From an uncultured Eubacteriales bacterium (GTDB lineage: Bacteria > Bacillota > Clostridia > Peptostreptococcales > Anaerovoracaceae), in contig CADBJW010000004.1 of the NCBI GenBank assembly GCA_902795135.1, forward strand, positions 1-64,000: DNA of 64,000 bases. The letters are read 5' to 3'. Under the pieces are notes generated by a model. That model had not been told where the DNA came from. It ran no database searches and worked only from the letters and a program-made list of their open reading frames with translations. The position numbers and the translations under genes are program-made. Positions 39,888 through 49,600 of this stretch are shown here, piece after piece (position 1 is the stretch's first letter; every line of letters starts with the position of its first letter).

Positions 39888-41303
39888 GTGACTGAAAATG
39901 CTATTGATGCAAGATATCAGAGATTACCACAAAGTAAGGTATGGGGCTTCGCCATGGGAACCCTCGGCGAATACTTCGTGTACTATCTGTTCTATACGTA
40001 CTTCTTGTACTATCTGACAGACTACGTTCTTGTTCCGGCTTCCGTTGCCGGCGTCATCATGACCATCGTAATGCTGTGGGATGCTTGTACAGACCCGATC
40101 GTTGGGTATCTGAATGACTGCAGTAAGAACCCGAAGGGTAGAAAACGTCCTTTGATGGCGAAGATTTTCATCCCGTTTGCTGTCATCTTTGCACTGTGCT
40201 TTATCAGGCCGGGAATTGAAGGTGGCGCTCTGTATGCATACTACTTCGTATGCGCTCTGGCATTCTGGCTTTGCTTCACCATGGAGCAGGTTCCATTCTA
40301 TGGATTGCTTCCTGAAATCACACAGAATGACCAGGAAAGAATGCGTCTGAGAGCAGCGATGGGATTCATCGGAAACCTCGGTAACCTGGCGGTATCCATC
40401 GTACCGATTGCTCTGTCTGCAGTAATTGCTATGGGCGTCAGCGAATTAGGATCATGGTCCGTAGTAATGGGCATTTTGGGTGTCATCGGAACATTGGGAT
40501 TCGTTGTTTGCTGGTACACGACCAGAGGCATGGAAACGCCGATCGATCAGGTTGTCAGACCGAAAGAAAATATCGTTAAGACTTATGCCAAGATCCTCAA
40601 ACTCAAAGGATATATCCCGGTTGTTATCGTTTATATCCTCTGCACGATCAATCTCTGCGTATGCTTCAACACGATCATGTATGTTGCGGCAAATAAACTG
40701 GGACTGCCGCCACTTATGCAGACAATCGTTACAGCTTGCTACACCTTCTCAGGTGCTCTGTGGGTAGTCCTCGTAACTCCGTTGAACAAGAAGTATGGAT
40801 CCTACAAGGCTCTCCAGATTGTCATGACGGTAATCACGATTCTGTTTATCATCTTCGCAATCATCGGAATCAACAACGGCACTATCCAGCTTGTACATGG
40901 ACTGGTCGTTGGCGCTATGAACGCTCTGACGACAGCATTTATCTATGGACTGCTCTATCAGATTATCGATATTGCTTACCTCAAGAGTGATGAACAGGTT
41001 GAGGCATCTGTAATCAGCTTCGCTTGCTTCGGTTATAAGATCGGTGCTGCGGCGGCTGCTACCATCACATCCTTATTCCTGACGATCATCGGATATGATC
41101 CAAATCTGGACAATGCGGCTGGACTTGCTCATATCGATATCGTACTGACATGGATACCGGCAGCACTGCTGTTTATCTGCATACTCATTCTGAAGTTCTT
41201 CTATCCACTGAGAGAGCCTCTCTACAGAAAGATAATCGAACAGAAAGAAAGGAAGATGGAAGGCAAAGAATACGATTGTTCCGAGTTTGAACATCTGATG
41301 TAA
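39888..41303 (+). CDS. MFS transporter, GPH (glycoside/cation symporter)-like
   Basis: The 471-residue membrane protein has about twelve helices and belongs to the MFS_2/GPH group. Its first half has the hallmark WDACTDPIVGYLNDCSKNPKGRKRPLM in the loop between helices 2 and 3. Family members import sugars, sugar acids or other organic solutes with Na+ or H+. The context (aldehyde dehydrogenase, sigma-54 activator, saccharopine-dehydrogenase-like enzyme) suggests uptake of a carbon or nitrogen compound rather than a common sugar. The start is GTG with AAGGAG upstream. Confidence 0.86.
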   Translation: MTENAIDARYQRLPQSKVWGFAMGTLGEYFVYYLFYTYFLYYLTDYVLVPASVAGVIMTIVMLWDACTDPIVGYLNDCSKNPKGRKRPLMAKIFIPFAVIFALCFIRPGIEGGALYAYYFVCALAFWLCFTMEQVPFYGLLPEITQNDQERMRLRAAMGFIGNLGNLAVSIVPIALSAVIAMGVSELGSWSVVMGILGVIGTLGFVVCWYTTRGMETPIDQVVRPKENIVKTYAKILKLKGYIPVVIVYILCTINLCVCFNTIMYVAANKLGLPPLMQTIVTACYTFSGALWVVLVTPLNKKYGSYKALQIVMTVITILFIIFAIIGINNGTIQLVHGLVVGAMNALTTAFIYGLLYQIIDIAYLKSDEQVEASVISFACFGYKIGAAAAATITSLFLTIIGYDPNLDNAAGLAHIDIVLTWIPAALLFICILILKFFYPLREPLYRKIIEQKERKMEGKEYDCSEFEHLM

Positions 41304-41336
41304 TCAGATATCATATAGTTTTGAAAGGAGAAAGAT

Positions 41337-42791
41337 ATGGCAGAAAAGTATCAAATGTACATCGACGGTGAATGGTGTGAAAGTAGTACAGGCGAAACAT
41401 TTGAAGTCGTTTCCCCAGTAACTGGCGAAGTAATCGGTATTATGCCGAAAGCTTCTGAAGAAGACGTTGAACGTGCTATTAAGGCTGCTCACCGTGAAAA
41501 AGAAAACTACAAGTTCCTGTCTGATGAAGAAAGAGGCGCTCTGTGCGTACGCATTGCAGAAGAACTTGAAAAAGAAGCAGAACCTTTCGCTAAGGATCTG
41601 GTAATGGAACAGGGTAAGTCCTACTATCAGGAAGGTTATGGCGAAATCATCGAATCCGCTGAAAACCTGAGAAACGCTAGAGAAGACCTGTTCAGAATGC
41701 CGGGTGAAGTTCTTTACTCAAAGATCAACGGCAGAAAGATCTTCGTAAAGAGAGAGCCAGCTGGTGTATATGCATCCATTTGTCCGTGGAACTTCCCACT
41801 GGTAATGCCTGCAGAACACTTTGCACCTTGCTTCGCAGCAGGAAACACGCTCGTATTTAAGCCAGCATCCTATACACCGATTTCAGGATTCAACTTTGCA
41901 AAGGCTATCGAAAGAGCCGGCGTACCAAAGGGCGTATTCAACCTCGTATATGGCCCTGGTCCATCAGTAGGTATGCAGATGGTTAAGCACCCACTGGTTA
42001 ATGGTATCGCATTTACAGGCGAAGACAAGACTGGTATCGAAATCCAGAACAATGCTGGACTGAAGCAGACTCTGATGGAAATGGGCGGCACTGGTCCTGA
42101 AATCGTAAGACCAGACGCTGACCTGAAGGCTGCTGCAGAAGGCGCTGCTTATGGCGCATGGATGAACGCTGGACAGGTTTGCTGCTCCACGCAGAGAATC
42201 CTGGTTCACAAGGATGTCAAGGAAGAATTCACGAAGTATCTGCTGGATACACTCAACGATGTTAAGCTCGGAAACCCAATGGACAAAGATGTAACCATGG
42301 GACCTATGAACAACGAGCCAACCATCCAGAAAGTTGAACTGCACATTGCAGAAGCTCTTGAAAAGGGCGCTAAGCTGCTTGCTGGTGGTAAGAGAGCATC
42401 TGGATTCCCTACAGACAAGTACTTCGAACCAACCATCCTGACAGATGTAGTTCCAGGCATGATGGTACATGACCTTGAAACATTTGGTCCAGTTCTGCCA
42501 ATCATCGAATTCAGCGATGACGAAGAAGCTCTGAAGATCGCAAACAGCACTAAGCTGGGTCTGCAGATGTCACTGTACACTTCCAGCCTGAAGTGGGCTT
42601 ACTGGTATCAGGAAAGACTGCGCACCGGAAACCTCTGTGTTAACGAATCCGCAGGCTTCTGGGAACCACATCAGCCATTCGGCGGATGCCCAGGAACAGA
42701 AACTGGTCACGGCAGCATCGGCGGCAGATACACAATCGAAGAAGTTACATTCAGAAAGACGATTACAGTAAACTTCAATAATTGTTATTAA
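41337..42791 (+). CDS. NAD(P)-dependent aldehyde dehydrogenase
   Basis: The 484-residue ALDH-superfamily enzyme has the cofactor region FTGEDKTGIEI, the general-base glutamate in LMEMGGTGPEIV and the catalytic cysteine in NAGQVCCSTQRILVH. It oxidises an aldehyde to the acid; succinate-semialdehyde- or lactaldehyde-type enzymes are the closest in character. The usual GGNNP motif after the glutamate is changed to GGTGPEIV, which may affect substrate or cofactor handling. AAAGGAG precedes the ATG, 33 bases after the transporter, so both share the upstream sigma-54 promoter. Codon use suggests high expression. Confidence 0.9.
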   Translation: MAEKYQMYIDGEWCESSTGETFEVVSPVTGEVIGIMPKASEEDVERAIKAAHREKENYKFLSDEERGALCVRIAEELEKEAEPFAKDLVMEQGKSYYQEGYGEIIESAENLRNAREDLFRMPGEVLYSKINGRKIFVKREPAGVYASICPWNFPLVMPAEHFAPCFAAGNTLVFKPASYTPISGFNFAKAIERAGVPKGVFNLVYGPGPSVGMQMVKHPLVNGIAFTGEDKTGIEIQNNAGLKQTLMEMGGTGPEIVRPDADLKAAAEGAAYGAWMNAGQVCCSTQRILVHKDVKEEFTKYLLDTLNDVKLGNPMDKDVTMGPMNNEPTIQKVELHIAEALEKGAKLLAGGKRASGFPTDKYFEPTILTDVVPGMMVHDLETFGPVLPIIEFSDDEEALKIANSTKLGLQMSLYTSSLKWAYWYQERLRTGNLCVNESAGFWEPHQPFGGCPGTETGHGSIGGRYTIEEVTFRKTITVNFNNCY

Positions 42792-42833
42792 TTCGAATCT
42801 GTACAACGTAGCTGCAGGTAATGCTTAAAGATA

Positions 42834-42866
42834 AAAAGGCCGTTGGTTTCCTGCGGCCTTTTCTAT
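42834..42866 (+). terminator. Terminator after the aldehyde dehydrogenase gene
   Basis: A perfect 9-bp stem AAAAGGCCG/CGGCCTTTT (42834-42842 with 42854-42862) with an 11-base loop ends in T residues. Confidence 0.8.
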
Positions 42867-42879
42867 GAGATACCGTGAG

Positions 42880-42908
42880 ACCCCACATTTACCGTGGGGT
42901 TGGCTTTT
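42880..42908 (+). terminator. Second hairpin after the aldehyde dehydrogenase gene
   Basis: ACCCCAC (42880-42886) pairs with GTGGGGT (42894-42900) and is followed by TGGCTTTT. It may back up the preceding terminator. Confidence 0.5.
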
Positions 42909-42935
42909 GAAGGGGTTTGTAATACAACAACTACT

Positions 42936-43493
42936 ATGAGAAACGTAACAACGAGAATTATCACACCGGAAGACAACGAAATCAAAAAAGCGAGAGATTT
43001 ATACTACAGCGCTTTTCCGGAAGAGGAGCGGGTGGATGATGCACACATGCTCGCCTTGATGCAAACGGGCCGCGCGAAACTGCTGGCTATCGATGCATGG
43101 GAAGGCGAGGAATCGCTCTGTGCGGGTTATGCCTATCTGATCATTGGAGAAAGTGGAACGGGGTATCTGCTGTTCTTTGCCATATATGACGAGATGAGAG
43201 GCAAAGGCATTGGCGGCGGATTTCTCAATTGGCTTGCCGAAGCGGCTCTTTGCAGGCAGGTCGTTCTTGATATTGAAGACCCGCGGGATGAGAATGCACC
43301 GAATAAAGAGGAGCGAATCGGGAGAAAACGCTTTTATTTAGAGAGAGGATTCTACGAGACCTCGCAGCACATTATCTACGAAGGACAGATCTTTGAGGTG
43401 CTTTGCACAGCGCCGCAATTTAATATAGATGGATACACTGAAATCATCGAAGAAATGGGAAAATTAGGATCGATCATTAAGCTGATGAGCTGA
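42936..43493 (+). CDS. GNAT-family acetyltransferase
   Basis: The protein is about 185 residues from the ATG at 42936; an in-frame GTG at 42894 lies in a hairpin and is unlikely. GNAT features are AGYAYLIIGESGTGYLLFFAIYDEMRGKGIGGGFL, with the acetyl-CoA loop RGKGIGG, and the C-terminal RKRFYLERGFYE. The substrate is unknown. There is no strong ribosome binding site. It lies between the aldehyde dehydrogenase and the sigma-54 activator, and its link to that circuit is positional only. Confidence 0.8.
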   Translation: MRNVTTRIITPEDNEIKKARDLYYSAFPEEERVDDAHMLALMQTGRAKLLAIDAWEGEESLCAGYAYLIIGESGTGYLLFFAIYDEMRGKGIGGGFLNWLAEAALCRQVVLDIEDPRDENAPNKEERIGRKRFYLERGFYETSQHIIYEGQIFEVLCTAPQFNIDGYTEIIEEMGKLGSIIKLMS

Positions 43494-43552
43494 GAAAACG
43501 ATCCTGATGGATAAGAAAAGAATAATATAATAATAGGGATACTAGTAAGAAA

Positions 43553-44947
43553 ATGAATAAAAAATACATATTGGAACATTATGATGAACTGATGGAACTG
43601 CTGAACTGCATCAAAGTTGGGATTTTTATTACCGACGGTGAGGGCAGGACGATTTTTGTAAATGATACATCGTGTACTGCAGGCGGATTGAACCGGGATG
43701 AAATCATCGGAAAGACTGTTTACGAACTCGTCGCATCCGGCTATATCGAAAATTCGATCACGGTCAGGGTCCTGCATTCCGGCAAACGTGAGGAAATGGT
43801 ACAGAATCTGGGGGATGGCGGTCAGGTTTACGTAACGGGGATTCCATACAAAGATAAACACGGTAAAATCGATCTCATCATCTCAACGGAACGTGATATA
43901 ACGGAGGCCATTAAGCTGCAGGAAATACTGGGGCAGCAGGAGAAAAAGTACGAAACAGAGCTGGAATATCTCAAGAAGCAGAACATTACAATGTGGGGCA
44001 ATTTGATTGCAGAGGACGATGTCTCCAAACAGCTCGCGTCTTATGCTTTGAAAATTGCAAAACTGGACAACACGGTCCTGCTGACCGGTGAGTCCGGAAC
44101 CGGCAAGGAAGTGTATGCAAACTTTTTGTATGAAAACGGAACCCGCGTCGGGAAGCCGTTTATAAAAATCAATTGCGCCACGATTCCGGAGAGTCTGATC
44201 GAATCCGAACTCTTCGGATACGAAGAGGGAACCTTTACCGGAGCGAACAAAGGCGGTAAGGCGGGAATCTTTGAAATGGCGAACCATGGGACCCTGTTCC
44301 TGGATGAAATCGGAGAATTACCGATGCACTTGCAGCCAAAGCTTTTGCGTGTGCTTCAGGAAAAAGAAATCATGCGAATCGGCGGCAGCAAGACGATACC
44401 CCTCGACATACGTCTCATTACGGCGACAAACCGGGATTTGAAAAAGCAGATCGAAGACGGGAAGTTCAGAGAGGATCTCTATTACAGATTAAACGTTATG
44501 CCGATTGAAATACCTCCACTGCGGGGCAGAAAGAAAGACATCGAACAGCTGGCAAAATACTTCCTGGAGTTTTTTAACAAGGAATACAGTCAGAAAAAGT
44601 CTATCAGCGAGGGAGCCATTCACCTGCTTCAAAACGGCAGATGGCGGGGCAATGTCCGGGAACTGGAGAATCTGATCGAGCGGTTGGTCATTACGACCGA
44701 AAAGGCCGTTATCACAGAGAGCGATGTCAGTTCACTGATCGGTGAGGTGATTGGCAATACCAACGGCGCCGAGCACAACTATCAGGGAAGAAGCTATCGG
44801 GAATTAATGGACGACTACGAGAAAAATATGCTTGAAACCATGCTGGAGAAGTACGGCAGGGCGAGTATTGTTTCCAAAGAGCTTCAAATCGACAAGGCGA
44901 CGCTTCACAGAAGGTTGAAGAAGTATGGCCTTCTGAAGGGTCAATAA
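43553..44947 (+). CDS. Sigma-54 enhancer-binding activator (PAS-AAA+-Fis)
   Basis: The 464-residue protein has an N-terminal PAS domain (about 8-125; CIKVGIFITDGEGRTIFVNDT), a coiled linker (about 120-145), an AAA+ domain with Walker A GESGTGKE, the sigma-54 loop as GTFTGA (GAFTGA in most), Walker B HGTLFLDEIGELP, and a C-terminal Fis-type helix-turn-helix (GRASIVSKELQIDKATLHRRLKKYGL). It probably activates the two sigma-54 promoters on either side of it, at 39533 and 45071, in response to a small molecule bound by the PAS domain. The ribosome binding site is weak, implying low expression. Confidence 0.9.
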   Translation: MNKKYILEHYDELMELLNCIKVGIFITDGEGRTIFVNDTSCTAGGLNRDEIIGKTVYELVASGYIENSITVRVLHSGKREEMVQNLGDGGQVYVTGIPYKDKHGKIDLIISTERDITEAIKLQEILGQQEKKYETELEYLKKQNITMWGNLIAEDDVSKQLASYALKIAKLDNTVLLTGESGTGKEVYANFLYENGTRVGKPFIKINCATIPESLIESELFGYEEGTFTGANKGGKAGIFEMANHGTLFLDEIGELPMHLQPKLLRVLQEKEIMRIGGSKTIPLDIRLITATNRDLKKQIEDGKFREDLYYRLNVMPIEIPPLRGRKKDIEQLAKYFLEFFNKEYSQKKSISEGAIHLLQNGRWRGNVRELENLIERLVITTEKAVITESDVSSLIGEVIGNTNGAEHNYQGRSYRELMDDYEKNMLETMLEKYGRASIVSKELQIDKATLHRRLKKYGLLKGQ

Positions 44948-44965
44948 TGAAAGTGAGTAATTTCA
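44948..44965. promoter_or_regulatory. TGAAA-N8-TTTCA repeat, tentative activator site
   Basis: A short 5-bp inverted repeat lies about 105 bases upstream of the sigma-54 promoter at 45071, in an AT-rich segment with further ATGAAA copies. The similarity to the larger repeat at 39427 is limited. Confidence 0.3.
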
Positions 44966-45022
44966 CAAATGAAACAACTCATACTTCATAGATGAAAATA
45001 ACCGATTCACAATCAGAAGAAA

Positions 45023-45060
45023 CCCTTGAAATTCAACGATTTCAAGGGTTTTATTTTTAT
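45023..45060 (+). terminator. Terminator of the second activator gene
   Basis: The stem AACCCTTGAAAT pairs with ATTTCAAGGGTT around a 6-base loop, followed by TTATTTTTA. It lies between the activator gene and the next sigma-54 promoter. Confidence 0.8.
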
Positions 45061-45070
45061 AACACCAATA

Positions 45071-45086
45071 TGGCACGAGTTTTGCT
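45071..45086 (+). promoter_or_regulatory. Sigma-54 promoter of the saccharopine-dehydrogenase-like gene
   Basis: TGGCACGAGTTTTGCT matches the -24/-12 consensus at every defined position. It lies 61 bases upstream of the ATG at 45147. Confidence 0.87.
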
Positions 45087-45146
45087 GTAATATATGGGCG
45101 ATAAGCGAATTAATTATTAACAGATTGATAATATAAGGAGGTTCGA

Positions 45147-46376
45147 ATGAAAGTATTAATCGTAGGCGCTGGCGGACAGGGCGGGTCATGCGCATCCATT
45201 TTAGCAAGACAGGATTCCGTTGAAGAAATCAGACTGGCTGACTTAAAAGAAGAAACAGCAAAAGCGATCGCTGATGAAATCAATAGTCCAAAGGTAAAGA
45301 CTTTTGCCGTTAATGCAACAGACCCTGATGATGTTGCACGCATTGCAGAAGGCGTTGACGTTGTAATCGATATGGTTATGCCTTGGATGGTTCCTTACGT
45401 ACTGGAAGGCGCTTATAAGGCAAAAGCAAATTATATCAATACAGCATTTGATGTACCTTACTGGGAAAAGTTCGTAGCAGGCGTCAAGATCGAAGATATG
45501 CCGTTCTGCAAGGAAATGAAGGAAGCCGGACTGACAGCACTGTTTGGCTGCGGATTTGCTCCAGGCTGGACCAACGTTCTGGCAAGAAGACTGGCAAACA
45601 GACTCGACACTGTTGACAGCATCAAGATGAGAATCGGTAAAGCAACACACCTTCCTGGTGAACATGAATACGATTGGGTTCTGAGACCTTGGAATCCTGG
45701 TTGGTCACCAAAACAGGCACTGGTTGACTGTGCATCCCCAACTTATGCGCTGGAAGACGGCAAATATGTTGAATATCCACCATTTGGCGGACTGGAAATG
45801 TGGGACTTCCCAGAACCAGTAGGAACTCTGCCGGTAACACACCACTCACACGAAGAAATCTACAGCATGCCTGCAACCTTCAAGGGTGTAAAGGACATCG
45901 ACTTCAAATATTACTTGATGTATCAGCCAGCAATCTTCTATGCACTGGGTCTGACTTCACAGGAAAAGGTAAAGGTTGGCGATGTTGAAGTAGCACCAAT
46001 CGATGTTGTAACTGCAATGGTACCACCTCCACAGAACAACGTATTCGGAGCTACCGAAGAACAGCTTGAATATGCAGACAAGACTGCATTCATCGAACTG
46101 GTTGTAGAAGTATCCGGAACGAAGGATGGCAAGAAGGTAACATGGACTGCAAATTGTCCTAAGATGAACGCACCTGGACCAGCTCTGAAGAAGCTTTATG
46201 GTACAGCTCTCGTTTATGTATCACTGCCACTGGCAACTGGTACAATGCTGATCGATGAACTGGATCTGCCAAAGGGCATCATCTTCGCAGATGAAATTGA
46301 TCCGGAAGTATTCATCGAAAAGATGATGGGTACAGGATATCCATACGAATGGAAAGAAACTTGTGTTGAAGGATAA
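45147..46376 (+). CDS. Saccharopine-dehydrogenase-like oxidoreductase
   Basis: The 409-residue protein has an N-terminal Rossmann loop MKVLIVGAGGQGGSCASIL and the layout of the saccharopine dehydrogenase/carboxynorspermidine dehydrogenase family: an FDVPYWEKF segment, GCGFAPGWTNVLA, and a C-terminal return to the nucleotide-binding domain. The reaction is likely NAD(P)-dependent oxidation or reduction of an amino acid or imine, but I cannot name the substrate. It has its own sigma-54 promoter and GGAGG ribosome binding site. High-expression codon use suggests a main catabolic enzyme induced by the adjacent activator. A very strong terminator follows. Confidence 0.8.
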   Translation: MKVLIVGAGGQGGSCASILARQDSVEEIRLADLKEETAKAIADEINSPKVKTFAVNATDPDDVARIAEGVDVVIDMVMPWMVPYVLEGAYKAKANYINTAFDVPYWEKFVAGVKIEDMPFCKEMKEAGLTALFGCGFAPGWTNVLARRLANRLDTVDSIKMRIGKATHLPGEHEYDWVLRPWNPGWSPKQALVDCASPTYALEDGKYVEYPPFGGLEMWDFPEPVGTLPVTHHSHEEIYSMPATFKGVKDIDFKYYLMYQPAIFYALGLTSQEKVKVGDVEVAPIDVVTAMVPPPQNNVFGATEEQLEYADKTAFIELVVEVSGTKDGKKVTWTANCPKMNAPGPALKKLYGTALVYVSLPLATGTMLIDELDLPKGIIFADEIDPEVFIEKMMGTGYPYEWKETCVEG

Positions 46377-46420
46377 TGAAGAAAAACATAGTAATTTGAA
46401 TTAGGTTTTACCTCCGCACA

Positions 46421-46460
46421 ATGAAGGCCGGCGTCACGAGACGCCGGCCTTCATTTTTTG
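46421..46460 (+). terminator. Strong terminator after the saccharopine-dehydrogenase-like gene
   Basis: A perfect 15-bp GC-rich stem (46421-46435 with 46440-46454) and 4-base loop are followed by six T. Confidence 0.95.
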
Positions 46461-46562
46461 CCCATGGTCACTACATGTTGAGCCGCCGGAGGGGACAGGA
46501 TCCATTTGAGCCTGGAATACAATTTTTATACTTACAATTTGTTAACAAAATAACATTCTGTC

Positions 46563-46591
46563 TGTTTCTGAATCGTGAAAGAGAGTATAAT
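46563..46591 (+). promoter_or_regulatory. Possible promoter of the surface locus
   Basis: A perfect TATAAT at 46586-46591 has only a weak -35 candidate (TGTTTC) 17 bases upstream. Another TATAAT lies at 46606-46611. The transcript leader would be about 50-60 bases. Confidence 0.35.
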
Positions 46592-46651
46592 AAAATATGT
46601 ATAAGTATAATTAAATCCTTATGATGGCTTACATGTTTAGGGGAAAGTTCC

Positions 46652-49600
46652 ATGAAAGAGATCATAAAACATTTTGTTGTTTTTACGTTGTCCATATGCA
46701 TGGTTTTTACCATGATGCCTTTTAATGTGCTGAATGCTTCAGCAGAGAAAACCGTGCAGGAAGGGCAATCGGTCACAGAAGAAAGCGCACCCGGCCAAGA
46801 GCAGGAAACAGAAGGCGATCTTCAAAAGCTCATCGATCCAGAGCAGGAGAGTGAATCCGTAGATTCCATAAACAATGACAGTGACGACGCCAGCGTCGAG
46901 GAGTCCGAGGATGCAACCGATGCAGAGGATGCTCAGGACGATGGAGTGGAAGAAGATACCGAAGAGCTCCAGGAAGAGGAGATGATCGAGGAAGAAACCG
47001 AACCGGCCGCTGAGGAATCCACTGCCGATTACGTTAGTAAGAAAGGCAATGAAGGCGCGGATGTCAGCGGTCCGGCATCAGAGAATCGAGAGGAAGCCGC
47101 AGAAGTTCTGTCCGACCAGACGGAATTAAGTGACGGAAAGGCAGAAAAAATCGCCAAAAAGTTATTTGCCGCCGATGCGGAGGATGGAGCCGATGCCCAG
47201 GAGGAGCCCGGTCTTTCACCTTCCGGGGACGGCAGCAACATCGATGTTATGACTGCGAAATGGCTGACGACGGACACCATCGATAACGACGATGACAATC
47301 TTCTTTACGTGAAACCAGGAAACTCGACGGAACGCGTCAGATTGCAGGTCAACTACTCTTTGTCCGGTGAGCATCGTTATGATCCGGGCGACATTACCAT
47401 AACTTTCCCAGCCAATATGTTCAAAACCAGAGACGGTAAAAACGCGGGAAGCATTATTGTACCGTATCCGGAAGACCCATCTAAAAAATCCGATTACAAC
47501 TGGAAGCAGGTTGGAGATACGATCGTTCTAACCAATACAAAAGCCATGAGTGCTGCAACGAAAGGATTTTTCCAAATCGAGTTCGATGAGATCAATCCTG
47601 CCTTGCTTAAGGACATGGCACTTTCGGAAGCTTTTGTGGCGACCATGGAAATCACGACCCATAAAGGGAACGTCATTGGACGCAGCACCGAAGCGCTGAC
47701 CGCCCAATTTGACACGGAAGCGTCCCTAACAGACGTCAGGAAGAGGAACCGGTCTGTTACGCGGATCAAAGCCAGTCAAGTCCCGGAAGCCCAGCGTGTG
47801 GAAGGGGAAACGGAATACATTAAAGTCGATTGGTATGTTTGGGGTACAACCAATGCCAATACGTATTATACGATCGACCAGGTCGATTTTATTCCTCAGT
47901 CAAAAGCCGTTGAAACCAGAAAAGTTGTTGCAGACGGTGAAGTAACCAATCCAAAGGCGCAAATCTCCCTCACGGATGCCAAAGAGTATGATAGCAATGC
48001 ACAGGTCGGTCAGGATGTAACAATCCGGACCGAGGCGGATGTCAAGGGTTTTGTACTGGGCGGCTCGTCGGCCGATACAACGGAACTGGAAAAGAAAAAA
48101 GTCTATACCGGTGCGATGGATGGCAGAGGCAATGACTACAGCTTTTCCACGATTTATCCGGCAAGCCAGTTTGAAACAGATGTCAACTACACCTTCTATA
48201 ACACGATCCGATATACGGTAACAGAGGTGGACCCGGATGTTACCGAACACACCAACCCGAATGTCAACAACGGAGATCCAGACCTGAAAAAGGTAACGAC
48301 CAAAGAGGTGACCGCCTCCGTCGGTTGGTCCTATACGGATCCGAAGTGGATCAATCCGGGTGGCCATTACATGGTGCACAAAAACGGGAATGACGATAGA
48401 ACCAGAAGCAACCAGACACACAGATCGACCTACACATACGGCGATCTGCATCTGGGCGACGATGGCTACTACGGCATTTATCCGTCCGCGATCAATGAGT
48501 TGCAGGATGAGTATGAAGCCCACGGAGCAGATGGCAGCGTGCGGCTTTCCTATACGATCAATACCCTAGGATGGACGCTCCCATGGATGTATGACGGAGG
48601 GTACGCAGAGTTCCGTCAGGGAGAACTGCCGGCCAGGATCATCGGTAACTACAACCGTCCCGTTACGATGACCACGACCGATACCGGTGTCAGCATCGGC
48701 AGAAATGGAGCGAAGCTTCAGGTCGGGACGGATTATACCTATGCGGAAATCGAATTCCCGAATGAGCCATACGTCTACAAAGGCAGCCCGCAGAACATCA
48801 ATCCGGATGGTACCTGGACGGCGCTGACAGCCGGAGACGGAACCTTCAAGTATACGAGAGATTATGACAAATCCCATTGGCCGGATATTACGCTGCAGCT
48901 CCAGCGCAATGGTCAGTGGGAAGACTTTGCAGTGGTCAGCTGGAAGAGTGGCAAGCGTGTCATCCGGTTGACCAGCGGACCGGTGCTTACAGATACCGGC
49001 ATCGTTAGCGTACCGGAAGACACGCAGAATTTCCGTACCGTTGTAACGACCCAGAACACGGTTGGCGGACCGGATGCGACGGAAGCGCTGCAGGCAGGGA
49101 TCGATTACGATATCCGCCCGGTCATCAATCTCAAAAGCACGGCGGAGTTGGTCAGCCGCTTTGACAGTCTGTTTGAACAGACCCATCTGCCGTCACTGGC
49201 GATCTACAATGGCACAAACATGCTGGTTGAACGAAGTGACGTAGATACCAGCAATGAGGATCGCGTGATCCTCTCCCTTAATCGTGACGGCTACGACAGC
49301 ATTCGCGGATACACCACAGACACATCGGTTTATCCATATAAAAAGGCAACCCAAAAGCTTCGCGAAGTGGATTATGAGAACCGAAATATTCTGATTCATT
49401 ACGAAGCTTATGTGGAAGAACGTAGCATCATCAACGATCGAAAGACCTGGCAGGAAGCGGTTGACGAAGGAAGACTGCTTTCCGAAGAATCCTGTGTTTG
49501 GAGAGATCTTTTGCCAAAGGGCGTAACGCCGGATCTTTCGACGATCACCCTTCGTGAAAAAGACAAACTCGTACGTGCGGACACCTATGAAAACTACAAA

